DNA from: UBA6115 sp040776985
GTDB taxonomy: Bacteria; Bacillota; Clostridia; Christensenellales; Aristaeellaceae
Assembly (NCBI GenBank): GCA_040776985.1
Contig: JAXGZL010000002.1
Span: 124,001-188,000 of the forward strand
Direction of reading: 5' to 3'
Length of the DNA stretch: 64,000 bases
The position numbers were made by a program, and so were the translations under genes. Positions 8,386 through 17,507 of the stretch are shown here, in pieces (the stretch's first letter is position 1; every line of letters starts with the position of its first letter). The notes under the pieces were generated by a model. The model worked only from the letters and a program-made list of their open reading frames with translations, did not search any database and was not told the DNA's origin.

Positions 8386-8939
8386 AAAACACCTTCCTCC
8401 ATCAGATGGGTTTTCAGCTGCTGCCGGGTCCGGTGCAGCATGGATGCGGTTTTGCTTTGGCTTATGCCGAATGCCCTCGCGATTTCCCTGATGGGCATCA
8501 GGTGCCAGTAGCGAAGGATGAACACATCCCGTTTAAGCTTTGGCGAGGCAAAGAGGAACTGCTCGATGCTCCGGGTCAGCGCCTGCTCGCTGACCTCCTG
8601 CTCCACATTGCCGGGGGCCGGGATACAGTCATTGAGCTCTGACAGCGCCAGGGCGGCTTGCCCCATGCCCCGCTTTTTCGCGCTGTACCTCTGATACAGG
8701 TCCAGGGCCAGGTTGCGGGTGATCCTGCCCAGGAAGGCGGCCAGGTGGCGGGGCCGCTGCGGCGGGATGGCGTCCCATGCCCTCAGGTAGGTATCGTTGA
8801 CGCATTCCTCCGCGTCCTGCTGGTTGTGCAGGATGCCCATGGCGATGCTGTGGCAGTACCTGCTGTACCTGGCCGCGGTTTCTTCGATTGCCTTTTCAGA
8901 GCGTGCCCAGTACAGCTCTATGATTTGCCCGTCATCCAT
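8382..8939 (-). CDS. ECF-family sigma factor (second of three)
   Basis: 185 residues with sigma region 2 (about 10-80, including DAEECVNDTYLRAWDAIPP) and region 4 helix-turn-helix (about 125-180, LKRDVFILRYWHLMPIREIA). This sequence type is common in Clostridia next to DUF4179 anti-sigma genes, as here. The start is ATG 8939 with AAGGAGA 6 bases upstream; the GTG at 8957 has no ribosome site. It is translationally coupled to the anti-sigma gene. Confidence 0.88.
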   Translation of the reverse strand: MDDGQIIELYWARSEKAIEETAARYSRYCHSIAMGILHNQQDAEECVNDTYLRAWDAIPPQRPRHLAAFLGRITRNLALDLYQRYSAKKRGMGQAALALSELNDCIPAPGNVEQEVSEQALTRSIEQFLFASPKLKRDVFILRYWHLMPIREIARAFGISQSKTASMLHRTRQQLKTHLMEEGVL

Positions 8940-9070
8940 CCTGCGTCTCCTTTCCACCGTGTCAAAGGCCTTTCACTCCTATAGACGGGAAAAAGGCCCG
9001 GTTCATCGCAATTGTAAAATAAAATTCTGTGCGGTCAAAGGGCTTTCGCATGGCAACCTGGCGCTGGCTA

Positions 9071-9079
9071 TGGTATAAT
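9071..9079 (+). promoter_or_regulatory. Extended -10 promoter for the CNNM/CBS gene
   Basis: TGGTATAAT, a consensus -10 with the TG extension, ends 28 bases before the ATG at 9108. No good -35 is visible, which is normal for extended -10 promoters. Confidence 0.6.
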
Positions 9080-9107
9080 GCCGGCAGGAAAGGGGAGATA
9101 TTGTCTT

Positions 9108-10442
9108 ATGGACCCTGGGCCATCTGGTTTACACACAGTGATTCAACTGCTGATTCTCCTATTGTATATCCTGCTGTCCATGGCGGACGCCGCGGCGCAG
9201 GCCATCAGCCTGAGCCGTCACCGCAAGGCAGCTGAAGGGGAAGACCCCCAGCTGACCCCCAGGCGTGAGCAGGCGGAAAAGCTGCTCACAGCGCCCAGCG
9301 CCATCCGCATCGGAATGACCTTCCTGGTGATGGTGTCCTTTGGGCTGTTCACCTGGCAGGTGGCTTTGCCCCTGGCCGGGGTGGTGGTGGACAGCTGGGG
9401 TCACAGCTGGAGCTGGGTCAAGGATAACCCGGCCGTGGTCACGGGGCTTACGCTTCTGGTGTTCACGGTGCTGTTCCTTTTTGTGCTGCAGCTGGTGGGC
9501 AGCCAGCTGCCCCGACGCCTGGCCAGCCAAAAGCCCAAGGCCACGGCCCGGCGCCTGTTCCCGCTGGCGCTGTTGTTCCACCGCCTGTTCTATCCCCTGG
9601 CCCACCTGGTGGACCTGCTGGTCATCGCCATCCTGCGCCTGTTCCAGGTGGAGGTGATGCAGCCCACAGAGGAGATCACCGAGGACGAGATCCGCATGCT
9701 GGTGGACGTGGGTGAGGAAAAGGGCGCCATCGAGGAAGCGGAGCGGGAGATGATTGAGAACGTCTTTGAGTTCAACAACATGACCGCGGCCGAGTGCATG
9801 ACCCACCGCACGGATGTCTATGCGATCTGGATTGATGACAGCGCGGAGGACATCATCCGCACCATCATGGAAAGCGGGCTGTCCCGCTTCCCGGTGTATG
9901 AGGAGGACCTGGACCATGTCATCGGCACGGTGACCACCAGGGATTTCCTGCTCAACAGCATCCTGGAGGAGCCAAAGCCCCTGCGGGAACTGCTGCGGGA
10001 GGCGCGCTTTGTGCCGGAATCCGTCCGGACGGACATCCTGTTCCGGGACATGCAGCACAACAACTACCACATGGCTATCGTGGTGGACGAATACGGCGGC
10101 ACCAGCGGGCTGATCACCATGGAGGACCTGCTGGAGGAAATTGTGGGCAACATCTATGACGAGTATGACCCGGAGGCGGAGACAGACTTCACCCCGCTGG
10201 CGGACAACCGATGGCGGGTGGCCGGCTCCCTTGATGTGGAAACCTTCAATGAGGAGACCGGCCTGAACCTGCCCCTGGATGAGGAATATGACACCATTGG
10301 AGGCCTGATTTTAAGCCATATGTCAAGCATCCCCGAGGAGGGGAGCCAACCGGAAATCATGCTTGACAACATCAAATTCAAAGTGGAAAGCGTACAGGAC
10401 AGGCGTATCGCCTGGGTGGAGGTAACAAAAACAGATGCATGA
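9108..10442 (+). CDS. CNNM/CBS-domain membrane protein (hemolysin C/CorB-like)
   Basis: 444 residues. A CNNM-type membrane domain with about four helices (residues 10-190) is followed by a CBS pair (about 210-335; MTHRTDVYAIW starts the first and VDEYGGTSGLITMEDLLEEI ends the second) and a C-terminal CorC_HlyC domain (about 350-440). The family is linked to magnesium/cobalt efflux and resistance; the old name hemolysin is misleading. ATG 9108 is chosen because it follows GGGGAG and starts just before the first helix. The stop overlaps the next gene by 8 bases. Confidence 0.85.
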   Translation: MDPGPSGLHTVIQLLILLLYILLSMADAAAQAISLSRHRKAAEGEDPQLTPRREQAEKLLTAPSAIRIGMTFLVMVSFGLFTWQVALPLAGVVVDSWGHSWSWVKDNPAVVTGLTLLVFTVLFLFVLQLVGSQLPRRLASQKPKATARRLFPLALLFHRLFYPLAHLVDLLVIAILRLFQVEVMQPTEEITEDEIRMLVDVGEEKGAIEEAEREMIENVFEFNNMTAAECMTHRTDVYAIWIDDSAEDIIRTIMESGLSRFPVYEEDLDHVIGTVTTRDFLLNSILEEPKPLRELLREARFVPESVRTDILFRDMQHNNYHMAIVVDEYGGTSGLITMEDLLEEIVGNIYDEYDPEAETDFTPLADNRWRVAGSLDVETFNEETGLNLPLDEEYDTIGGLILSHMSSIPEEGSQPEIMLDNIKFKVESVQDRRIAWVEVTKTDA

Positions 10443-11286
10443 TCTGATCATTGTGGGCGGGGGGGCCGCGGGCTGCGCGGCTGCCATCACTGCCAGGCAG
10501 CGCAACATGGATGTATTGGTGCTTTATTCCGGCGGCGGCGCCCTGGCAAGGACCAAGCGCATTGACAACTACCCCGGCTTCCCCAGCATCACGGGGCCTG
10601 AACTGCTGGAAAAGATGCGCGACCACGCCAGGGAAATGGGCGCCGTGTTTGAAAGCCGGCTGGTGCGCCGGGTGATGCCCATGGGGGATGTGCTTTCCGT
10701 CCTGGCGGACAACGACCTGTATGAGGCCAAGGCCGTGATCCTGGCCATGGGCACCGCCCGGGTCCGGATGCTGCCGGGGGAAGAAGCCCTGGTGGGCATG
10801 GGGGTCAGCTACTGCGCCACCTGCGACGGCATGTTCTATAAGGATGGGGAGCTGATTGTGATCGGCGCCCATGAGGAGGCGGTGGAGGAGGCCAACTACC
10901 TGGCCACCCTGGCCAGGGTCACCTATGTGAAGGAAAAGCCCCATGAGACCGGGGGCCTGGCGGAGGGCATCACCGTGCTGCCAGACAAGCCGCTGAAACT
11001 GTACGAAAGGGGCGAGAAGCTGGCCCTTGAAACCGACCAGGGGGAGTTGGTGGCGGACGGCGTCTTTATCCTGCGGCCTGCCGTGGCCATGACCCAGCTG
11101 ATCCCCGAGGTGGCCGCTGAAAACGGCGCCATCATCGTGGAAAAGAACCTGGCCACCTCCGTCCCCGGCGTGTTTGCGGCAGGGGACTTGCTGGGGGCGC
11201 CCCTGCAGGCGGCCAAGGCCGTCGGCGAGGGCAATGTGGCGGCGCTGTCCGTGGCCAGCTACCTGCTGAAACGGGCCCCGAAGTGA
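10435..11286 (+). CDS. Thioredoxin-reductase-like flavoprotein, probably not NADPH-dependent
   Basis: 283 residues. The N-terminal FAD motif GGGAAG is at residues 8-13, the redox pair CATC near 126-129, and the C-terminal FAD motif VFAAGDLLGAP followed by QAAKAVGEG near 250-275. This is the fold and active site of thioredoxin reductase. The usual NADPH signatures are missing: GGGxxA is IGAHEEA, and HRRxxxR is absent, replaced by a short VKEKPHETGG stretch. It is shorter than the usual 305-320 residues. Known ferredoxin-dependent clostridial thioredoxin reductases (FFTR) share this loss, so ferredoxin may be the donor. The family call is sure; the donor is inference. Confidence 0.8.
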   Translation: MHDLIIVGGGAAGCAAAITARQRNMDVLVLYSGGGALARTKRIDNYPGFPSITGPELLEKMRDHAREMGAVFESRLVRRVMPMGDVLSVLADNDLYEAKAVILAMGTARVRMLPGEEALVGMGVSYCATCDGMFYKDGELIVIGAHEEAVEEANYLATLARVTYVKEKPHETGGLAEGITVLPDKPLKLYERGEKLALETDQGELVADGVFILRPAVAMTQLIPEVAAENGAIIVEKNLATSVPGVFAAGDLLGAPLQAAKAVGEGNVAALSVASYLLKRAPK

Positions 11287-11296
11287 AAGGAAACCC

Positions 11297-12337
11297 ATGA
11301 AGAAAAAACTGCTTGCTCTTGCATTGATTCTGAGTCTTTTTTCAGTCAGCGCCCTGGCGGCGCCCACCCGGCAGATCCAGGGCCCCCTGGGCCTGTCCGA
11401 AGCGGAGTTGATGGCGGTGCAGCCCCTGCTCAACGCAGCGGCCACTGCCGCCTTCCAGCAGCAGATTGAGCGCTTTCCAAACGGCAGCGCCCCCAGCCAG
11501 ACCCTGGCCGAGGGAATGCTGCTCAGGGCCATCAGCGAAGGCCTGTTCCCGCTTGACACCAAGGGGGACAGCCTGGTCCTTTCTCCTGAGGAGGCCAGGG
11601 ACATGGCGGCCAAGCTTTTTACTTCAAAGGAATTGCCTGCCCTTAATAGCCCAGGCAGCCCCCAGATCACAAAGGTGGAACAAGGCCTCCAAATAAACCT
11701 TGCCAACCAGCCGGATTTTATCGGCGCCTATGTCTATGCCGGCGGGGACAGCGGCGGGGAGGGCACCCTGCTGCAGGCGGATATCTACCGGCTCAGCGGC
11801 ATTGAAGGCAGGGCAGAGGATGTGCCGGAGGACAGCATCCAGTGGATTGGCCACATGGGCCTGCGCCTTGAAAAGTCGGACAACACCCCGGCGGGCTATA
11901 CCCTGTCCAGCTTTGCCGTCAATGAGCATTATGCGGCCACGGGCTTTCACCAGTTATATGACGAAGTCAACGGCTATGAGCTGAGCTATCCTGACATCTT
12001 CCCGCTGCGGGAGGCGCCGCTTCAAAAAAACGAGCCACTGCAGCTGGGTTCTGCTGATGCCAGGGCTTCCCTGACAGTCAGCTTTGCGCAGGGCAGCCTT
12101 TCGGAGCTGGAAACCCTTTGGCAAAAGGACAAGGGCGTGGGCAATGTCTGGATGACGGAGCATGGCGCCCTCACCCTGCAAAACCCCACGGAAAAGCGCC
12201 TGGCGCTGCCTGATGAAGAAGGCGGCCAGTGCCTGGTGCTCACCCTGATTCAGCCGGATGACAAACCCTACGAATACGGCCTGTACTGGGAGTTTTTGGT
12301 GAACTCCTTTGTGGTCTACGCCCACGCCTCAGGCTGA
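11297..12337 (+). CDS. Secreted protein of unknown function
   Basis: 346 residues with a clear signal peptide (MKKKLLALALILSLFSVSALAA, cleavage after about residue 21) and no lipobox or membrane anchor. The mature part is mixed alpha/beta without cysteines and with no motif that I recognise. The ribosome site AAAGGAAA is 4-8 bases before the ATG. It follows the reductase gene by 10 bases and may share its transcript. Confidence 0.55.
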   Translation: MKKKLLALALILSLFSVSALAAPTRQIQGPLGLSEAELMAVQPLLNAAATAAFQQQIERFPNGSAPSQTLAEGMLLRAISEGLFPLDTKGDSLVLSPEEARDMAAKLFTSKELPALNSPGSPQITKVEQGLQINLANQPDFIGAYVYAGGDSGGEGTLLQADIYRLSGIEGRAEDVPEDSIQWIGHMGLRLEKSDNTPAGYTLSSFAVNEHYAATGFHQLYDEVNGYELSYPDIFPLREAPLQKNEPLQLGSADARASLTVSFAQGSLSELETLWQKDKGVGNVWMTEHGALTLQNPTEKRLALPDEEGGQCLVLTLIQPDDKPYEYGLYWEFLVNSFVVYAHASG

Positions 12338-12379
12338 TATAGCACACAATATTCATACTGGACGAAGGAGGGAATTTTC

Positions 12380-13420
12380 ATGCTGATGGATGCCCTGGTC
12401 AAGCCCTCAGCGGCCCCCGGACTGGAACTGCGCCAGGTGGAAAAACCTGTGCCCGGGCCCCGGGAGGTGCTGATCAAAATCCTGAAAACCGCCATCTGCG
12501 GGACCGACCTTCATATTTACAACTGGGATGCCTGGAGCCAGGCCCACATCAAGCCGCCCCTGGTGATTGGGCACGAGTTTGTGGGCCAGATAGAGGGCAT
12601 GGGCAGCGAGGTGAGGCACCTGCACCCGGGCCAGGTGGTGTCAGGCGAGGGGCACATCGTCTGCGGCCAGTGCCGCAACTGCCGCGCGGGTCGGGGCCAG
12701 TGGTGCAAGGAGCATCAGAGCGTGGGCGTCAGCCGCCCGGGGGCCTTTGCCCAGTACCTGGTGATTCCCGCCAGCAACTGCATTCCCATCGCGGAGGGCA
12801 TAGACCTGGAGACGGTGGCCTTCTTTGACGCCCTGGGCAACGCCGTCCACACGGCGCTGAGCTTTGACGCGGTGGGGGAGGACGTGTTGATCACTGGCGC
12901 CGGCCCCATCGGCATGATGGCCTGCGCCATTGCCCGGCACATCGGCGCCCGGCATGTGGTGGCCACCGACCTGTCGGACTACCGGCTGGACCTGGCGAAA
13001 AAGCTGGGAGCCACCCGCACGGTGAACGTCACTCGGGAGAAGCTGGAAGACGTGATGGATGAGCTGGGCATGACCGAAGGCTTTGACGTGGGGCTGGAGA
13101 TGTCCGGCGCCGTGTCCGCCTTTGAGCAGATGCTTTCCGCCATGAGAAACGGCGGCGAAATCGCCCTGCTGGGCTTGTTCGCCAAAAAACCCGAGGTGGA
13201 CATGAGCCAGATCATCTTCAAGGGCCTGGCCTTAAGGGGCATCTATGGCAGGCGCATGTATGAAACCTGGTACAAGATGGCAGCCATGGTGCAAAGCGGG
13301 CTGGACCTCAGCCCCCTGATCACCCACCGCTTCCCCTATCAGAACTTTGAAGAGGCCTTTGCCATCATGAACACGGGGAAAAGCGGCAAAATAATACTGG
13401 AATGGAGCGACAGAACATGA
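12380..13420 (+). CDS. tdh: L-threonine 3-dehydrogenase
   Basis: 346 residues, zinc-dependent medium-chain dehydrogenase that oxidises threonine to 2-amino-3-ketobutyrate with NAD+. Catalytic zinc ligands are visible in CGTDLH (about 39-44) and GHEF (about 64-67); the structural zinc cysteines are in CGQCRNCRAGRGQWC (about 94-108). The Rossmann motif GAGPIG is near 172. GGAGGG stands 7 bases before the ATG. The stop overlaps the start of kbl, its pathway partner, so this is the classical threonine-to-glycine operon. Confidence 0.93.
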   Translation: MLMDALVKPSAAPGLELRQVEKPVPGPREVLIKILKTAICGTDLHIYNWDAWSQAHIKPPLVIGHEFVGQIEGMGSEVRHLHPGQVVSGEGHIVCGQCRNCRAGRGQWCKEHQSVGVSRPGAFAQYLVIPASNCIPIAEGIDLETVAFFDALGNAVHTALSFDAVGEDVLITGAGPIGMMACAIARHIGARHVVATDLSDYRLDLAKKLGATRTVNVTREKLEDVMDELGMTEGFDVGLEMSGAVSAFEQMLSAMRNGGEIALLGLFAKKPEVDMSQIIFKGLALRGIYGRRMYETWYKMAAMVQSGLDLSPLITHRFPYQNFEEAFAIMNTGKSGKIILEWSDRT

Positions 13421-14595
13421 AAGACGCACTGGCAATTTTTGAACGGCAGCTGGAGGATATCCGGAAGGCGGGCACCTTCAAGGGCGAACGGGTGATCGTG
13501 GGGCCGCAGCGCTCCCGCATTGACACCACCCAGACCGACGGGGTCATCAACCTCTGCGCCAACAACTACCTGGGCCTGTCCAACGACTGGCGGCTGATTC
13601 AGGCGGCCAGGGCCAGCTATGACACCTGGGGCCTGGGCCTGTCCAGCGTGCGTTTTATCTGCGGCACCCAGCTGATCCACAAAAAGCTGGAATCCCGCCT
13701 GGCCAACTTCCTGCAGATGGACGATGTGATCCTCTACTCCTCCTGCTTTGACGCCAACGGCGGCCTGTTTGAAACCCTGCTGGGGGAGGAGGACGCGGTG
13801 ATTTCAGACGCGCTGAACCACGCCTCCATCATTGACGGCATCAGGCTGTGCAAGGCCAGAAGATACCGCTATGCCAACTCCGACATGAAGGAGCTGGAGC
13901 AGCACCTGAAGGACAGCCAGGACGCCAGGATCCGCCTGATTGTGACCGACGGCGTCTTCTCCATGGATGGCTACATCGCCAAGCTCAAGGAGATCTGCGA
14001 CCTGGCCGACCGCTATGACGCCCTGGTGATGGTGGATGACAGCCACGCCACCGGCTTCATGGGGGAAACCGGCCGGGGCACCCACGAACACTGCGGCGTG
14101 ATGGGCCGGGTGGACATCATCACCAGCACCTTTGGCAAGGCCCTGGGGGGCGCCTCCGGCGGCTTCACCGCGGCACGCCAGCCCATTGTGGACCTGCTGC
14201 GCCAGCGCTCCAGGCCCTATCTGTTCAGCAACACCCTGGCGCCTGCCATCTGTGCTGCCACGCTCAAGGTGATTGACCTGCTGGAGGCCAGCCATGACCT
14301 CAGGAACCGGGTGCATGACAACGCCCAATACTTCCGCGCCGGCATGGAAAAGGTGGGCTTTGAACTGCTGCCCGGGGAACACCCCATCGTGCCGGTGATG
14401 TTCTATGACGCGAAAAAGGCGGCGGAGGCCGCTGACCGGATGCTGGCCCATGGCGTGTATGTGATTGCCTTCTCCTACCCCGTGGTGCCCGAGGGCAAGG
14501 CCCGGATCCGCACCCAGATCTCCGCCGGGCACAGCCAGGAGGACCTGGACCGGGCGGTGGAGGCCTTTGCCCGGGTCAAGGCGGAAATGAAGTGA
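13417..14595 (+). CDS. kbl: Glycine C-acetyltransferase (2-amino-3-ketobutyrate CoA ligase)
   Basis: 392 residues, a PLP enzyme of the alpha-oxoamine synthase family that cleaves 2-amino-3-ketobutyrate with CoA to glycine and acetyl-CoA. PLP-site features seen: DDSHATGF (Asp and His that hold the cofactor) and TFGKALGGASGG, where the Lys forms the Schiff base. The length matches the family (about 395). ATG 13417 is chosen because it overlaps the tdh stop (ATGA) and gives the usual N-terminus MKDALAIFERQLEDI. Confidence 0.93.
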   Translation: MKDALAIFERQLEDIRKAGTFKGERVIVGPQRSRIDTTQTDGVINLCANNYLGLSNDWRLIQAARASYDTWGLGLSSVRFICGTQLIHKKLESRLANFLQMDDVILYSSCFDANGGLFETLLGEEDAVISDALNHASIIDGIRLCKARRYRYANSDMKELEQHLKDSQDARIRLIVTDGVFSMDGYIAKLKEICDLADRYDALVMVDDSHATGFMGETGRGTHEHCGVMGRVDIITSTFGKALGGASGGFTAARQPIVDLLRQRSRPYLFSNTLAPAICAATLKVIDLLEASHDLRNRVHDNAQYFRAGMEKVGFELLPGEHPIVPVMFYDAKKAAEAADRMLAHGVYVIAFSYPVVPEGKARIRTQISAGHSQEDLDRAVEAFARVKAEMK

Positions 14596-14620
14596 CAACA
14601 AAGTGAAGGAACAAGAGAAA

Positions 14621-15625
14621 ATGAGCCAAGAAACAAGAAAACCTGTCCTGTTTTCAGGCATACAGCCCTCGGGCCATATCACCCTGGGCAACTATATCGG
14701 CGCCATGCGCAACTTCAAGCTGCTGGAAAGCGAGCATGACTGCCTGTTTTGCATCGTTGACCTGCATGCGCTGACCGTCAGGCAGGATCCTGCCAGCCTG
14801 CGCAGGCAGACCCTGGAGCTGGCCGCGCTGTATATTTCATCGGGGCTCAATCCGGAGGAATCCATCATCTACTGCCAGAGCCATGTGCCCCAGCACGCGG
14901 AGCTGGCATGGATCCTCAACTGCTTCACCTACATGGGGGAATTGTCCCGTATGACCCAGTTCAAGGACAAATCAAAGAAGCACAAGGACAACATCAACGC
15001 AGGGCTGTTCACCTATCCGGTCTTGATGGCGGCGGACATCCTGCTCTACCAGACGGATGTGGTGCCTGTGGGCGCCGACCAGAAGCAGCACATTGAGATC
15101 AGCCGGGACATCGCCCAGCGCTTCAATGCCCTGCACCCGGGCGTTTTCACGGTGCCGGACGGCTATATCCCCCGGCAGACCGCCAAGATCATGAGCCTGA
15201 CGGAACCGGAAAAGAAGATGTCCAAGTCCGACCCGGAGGAAAGCCTGATCTCCCTGCTGGACAAGCCGGATGACATCAGGCGGAAGATCCGCCGCGCGGT
15301 GACCGATTCCGAGGCGGAAATCCGCTTTGACCGGAAGCTGAAGCCGGGGGTGTCCAACCTCCTGTCCATCCACTCTGTCCTCAGCGGCGAAAAGGTGGAC
15401 AAGATCTGCCAGCGCCTGGAAGGGAAGGGCTATGGGGCGCTGAAGGAGGAGACGGCGGAAGCCGTGGTGGCAGCCCTTGAGCCGGTGCAGCAGCGCTACA
15501 AGGCGCTGATGGACGACAAGGCCTACCTGGCCCAGACCCTGTCCAACAACGCCCAGCGTGCACAGAAGCTGGCCCAGCGGACGCTTAACAAGGTGTACAA
15601 GAAGCTGGGCCTGTATCAGCCATGA
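14621..15625 (+). CDS. trpS: Tryptophanyl-tRNA synthetase
   Basis: 334 residues, class I aminoacyl-tRNA synthetase. The HIGH-like motif PSGHITLGNYIGA is near residues 17-30 and the KMSKS motif (KKMSKSDPE) near 198-206. The length fits bacterial TrpRS (about 330). The start at ATG 14621 follows GAAGGA by 10 bases; the GTG at 14603 lies on the ribosome site itself. The stop overlaps the hydrolase gene downstream (ATGA). Confidence 0.95.
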   Translation: MSQETRKPVLFSGIQPSGHITLGNYIGAMRNFKLLESEHDCLFCIVDLHALTVRQDPASLRRQTLELAALYISSGLNPEESIIYCQSHVPQHAELAWILNCFTYMGELSRMTQFKDKSKKHKDNINAGLFTYPVLMAADILLYQTDVVPVGADQKQHIEISRDIAQRFNALHPGVFTVPDGYIPRQTAKIMSLTEPEKKMSKSDPEESLISLLDKPDDIRRKIRRAVTDSEAEIRFDRKLKPGVSNLLSIHSVLSGEKVDKICQRLEGKGYGALKEETAEAVVAALEPVQQRYKALMDDKAYLAQTLSNNAQRAQKLAQRTLNKVYKKLGLYQP

Positions 15626-16554
15626 TCAGGCTGCCCTTTCCCGCGCCCAGCCCCTATCAGCGGGAGCTGCGCCTGTGGGAGCCGGAAGGAAAACCCCGCG
15701 CCTGCGTGGTGATCTCCCACGGCATGGCGGAGCATATTGACCGCTATGACCGGCTGGCAGGGGCGCTGAACCAGGCGGGCTTTGCCGTCATCGGCCACAA
15801 CCACCTGGGCCACGGGACGGAGGCGCCTGTGCCCGGCTTCTTTGCGGAGGACAAGGGCTGGTCAAAGGTGGTGGAGGACCTGCACAGCGTGATCCGCTGG
15901 GCGGGCGACCGGTATCCGGACATTCCCCTGGTTTTGCTGGGGCACAGCATGGGCAGTTTCCTGGCGCGAGAGCACACCCTGCGCTATCCTGAGGCGGTGG
16001 ACGCCCTGGTCATCTGCGGCACCGGTTGGCAGCCTGCCTCCATGTGCCGGATGGCAAGGGGCCTTGCCGGCCTGGCCAAGGCCTTCGGGGCCGGGGAAAA
16101 GCCCTCCAAACTGCTGGACACCATCTCCTTTTCCAGGAACAACCAGCCCTTCCTCCCCGGGCGCACCCCCTTTGACTGGCTGTCCCGGGACGAGGCGGAG
16201 GTGGACAAATATGTGGCAGACCCCTGCTGCGGCTTTGTTTTCACGGCCTCCGGTTTTTATGACCTGTTCTCAGGGCTTTACGATCTGACCCGGCTGGACC
16301 GCCTGAGAGCCACCCCCGTAGGGCTGCCGGTGCTGTTTATCTCCGGGGACGCGGATCCGGTGGGGATGAAGGGGGAAGGGGTCAAAACCGTGGCCGGCCA
16401 GTTCAGGCAGGCGGGGCTTTCCGATGTGACGATCAGGCTGTATGAGGGGGCACGGCATGAGCTGTTCAACGAAACCAACCGGGAGGAAGTGCAGCAGGAT
16501 CTGATCAAGTGGCTGCAGGCCTCCCTTAAAGACAGAAAGGAGCAAAGCGCATGA
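15622..16554 (+). CDS. Alpha/beta hydrolase, monoacylglycerol-lipase-like
   Basis: 310 residues of the serine aminopeptidase S33/Hydrolase_4 group, cytoplasmic. The nucleophile elbow is GHSMGS (about 109-114), the acid lies in SGDADPVG (about 241-248) and the His in EGARHELFNE (about 272-281). An HGMAEH segment near residue 33 forms the oxyanion hole, as in monoglyceride lipases and lysophospholipases. The start codon overlaps the trpS stop. The substrate is unknown. Confidence 0.85.
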   Translation: MIRLPFPAPSPYQRELRLWEPEGKPRACVVISHGMAEHIDRYDRLAGALNQAGFAVIGHNHLGHGTEAPVPGFFAEDKGWSKVVEDLHSVIRWAGDRYPDIPLVLLGHSMGSFLAREHTLRYPEAVDALVICGTGWQPASMCRMARGLAGLAKAFGAGEKPSKLLDTISFSRNNQPFLPGRTPFDWLSRDEAEVDKYVADPCCGFVFTASGFYDLFSGLYDLTRLDRLRATPVGLPVLFISGDADPVGMKGEGVKTVAGQFRQAGLSDVTIRLYEGARHELFNETNREEVQQDLIKWLQASLKDRKEQSA

Positions 16555-17507
16555 GCAGGCTGTATCCTGGCGATATCACCCAGGTCCACGGCATCCGCGT
16601 GGGCCAGACGCAAAACGAAAAGGCAAAAACCGGTGTCACGGTGGTGCTGGGCCCCCAGGAAGGGGCCATGGCCGGCGTGTCGGTGCGGGGCGGCGCCCCG
16701 GGCACCCGGGAAACGGACGTGCTGCGGCCCGGCAACCTGGTAGAAGTGGCCCATGCGGTGGTGCTGACCGGCGGCAGCGCCTTTGGCCTGGCCGCGGCGG
16801 ACGGCGTGATGCGCTTTCTGGCCCAGGCAGGGCGGGGCATTGACATGGGGATGGCCCGGGTGCCCATTGTGCCGGCAGCGGTGCTGTTTGACCTGACGGT
16901 GGGGGACCCAAACGCGGCCCCTGACGCCGCCATGGGCAGGGCAGCCGCCACCTCGGCTGCCAAGGGACTGCAGCAGGGGCCCTATGGGGCCGGCTGCGGC
17001 TGCACGGTGGGCAAGCTGGTGCAAAACGCGCTGCCCCAGCCAGGGGGCATTGGCTCCGCCGCCATTGTGCTGCCGGAAGGCGTCACCGTGGGCGCCATTG
17101 TGGCGGTGAACGCGGTGGGGGACATCTATGACCCGGCATCCGGTCAGTGCATTGCCTCGGCCAGGATGCCTGACGGCAGCCCGGTGCTGGCGGAAGGCCT
17201 GCTTCAGGGCACGGCGCCTGCCCCTTATCAGATGCGCATCCCCGCGCCCGGCACCAACACCACCATCGGCGTGGTGGCGGTGGACTGCCGCCTCACCAAG
17301 GAGCAGGCAAACCGGCTGGCGGATGTCAGCCATGGGGGCCTGGCCCGGGCCATCAGGCCCTCCCACACCCAGATGGACGGGGACACCCTCTTTGCCCTGG
17401 GGACCGAGCGGGTGCTGCAGGAAGTGAACTTTGTGAAGCTCTGCGCCGCCGCCCAGGAGGTTACCGCAAGGGCCGTGGCCAACGCCATTCTGGCCTCCAG
17501 GGCATGA
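16551..17507 (+). CDS. P1 family (DmpA-type) self-cleaving aminopeptidase
   Basis: 318 residues of the N-terminal nucleophile P1 family (DmpA, BapA, NylC relatives), which mature by cutting before a Thr or Ser that becomes the nucleophile. The motif PGTNTTIGVVAVD near residues 228-240 fits cleavage before a Thr after Asn. The N-terminal half has the TGGSAFGLAAADGV helix typical of the family. Substrates of relatives are beta-peptides, D-amino acid peptides or short amides; which one applies here is not evident. It overlaps both neighbours by 4 bases. Confidence 0.85.
   Translation: MSRLYPGDITQVHGIRVGQTQNEKAKTGVTVVLGPQEGAMAGVSVRGGAPGTRETDVLRPGNLVEVAHAVVLTGGSAFGLAAADGVMRFLAQAGRGIDMGMARVPIVPAAVLFDLTVGDPNAAPDAAMGRAAATSAAKGLQQGPYGAGCGCTVGKLVQNALPQPGGIGSAAIVLPEGVTVGAIVAVNAVGDIYDPASGQCIASARMPDGSPVLAEGLLQGTAPAPYQMRIPAPGTNTTIGVVAVDCRLTKEQANRLADVSHGGLARAIRPSHTQMDGDTLFALGTERVLQEVNFVKLCAAAQEVTARAVANAILASRA

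Noticed and set aside
8958..8963. TTGACA next to the second sigma gene
   Set aside because: It lies about 20 bases before the start codon, leaving no room for a -10 and leader.
16278..17366. 362-codon open frame on the minus strand
   Set aside because: It is the shadow of the hydrolase and P1 peptidase genes, which have catalytic motifs and coupled starts.
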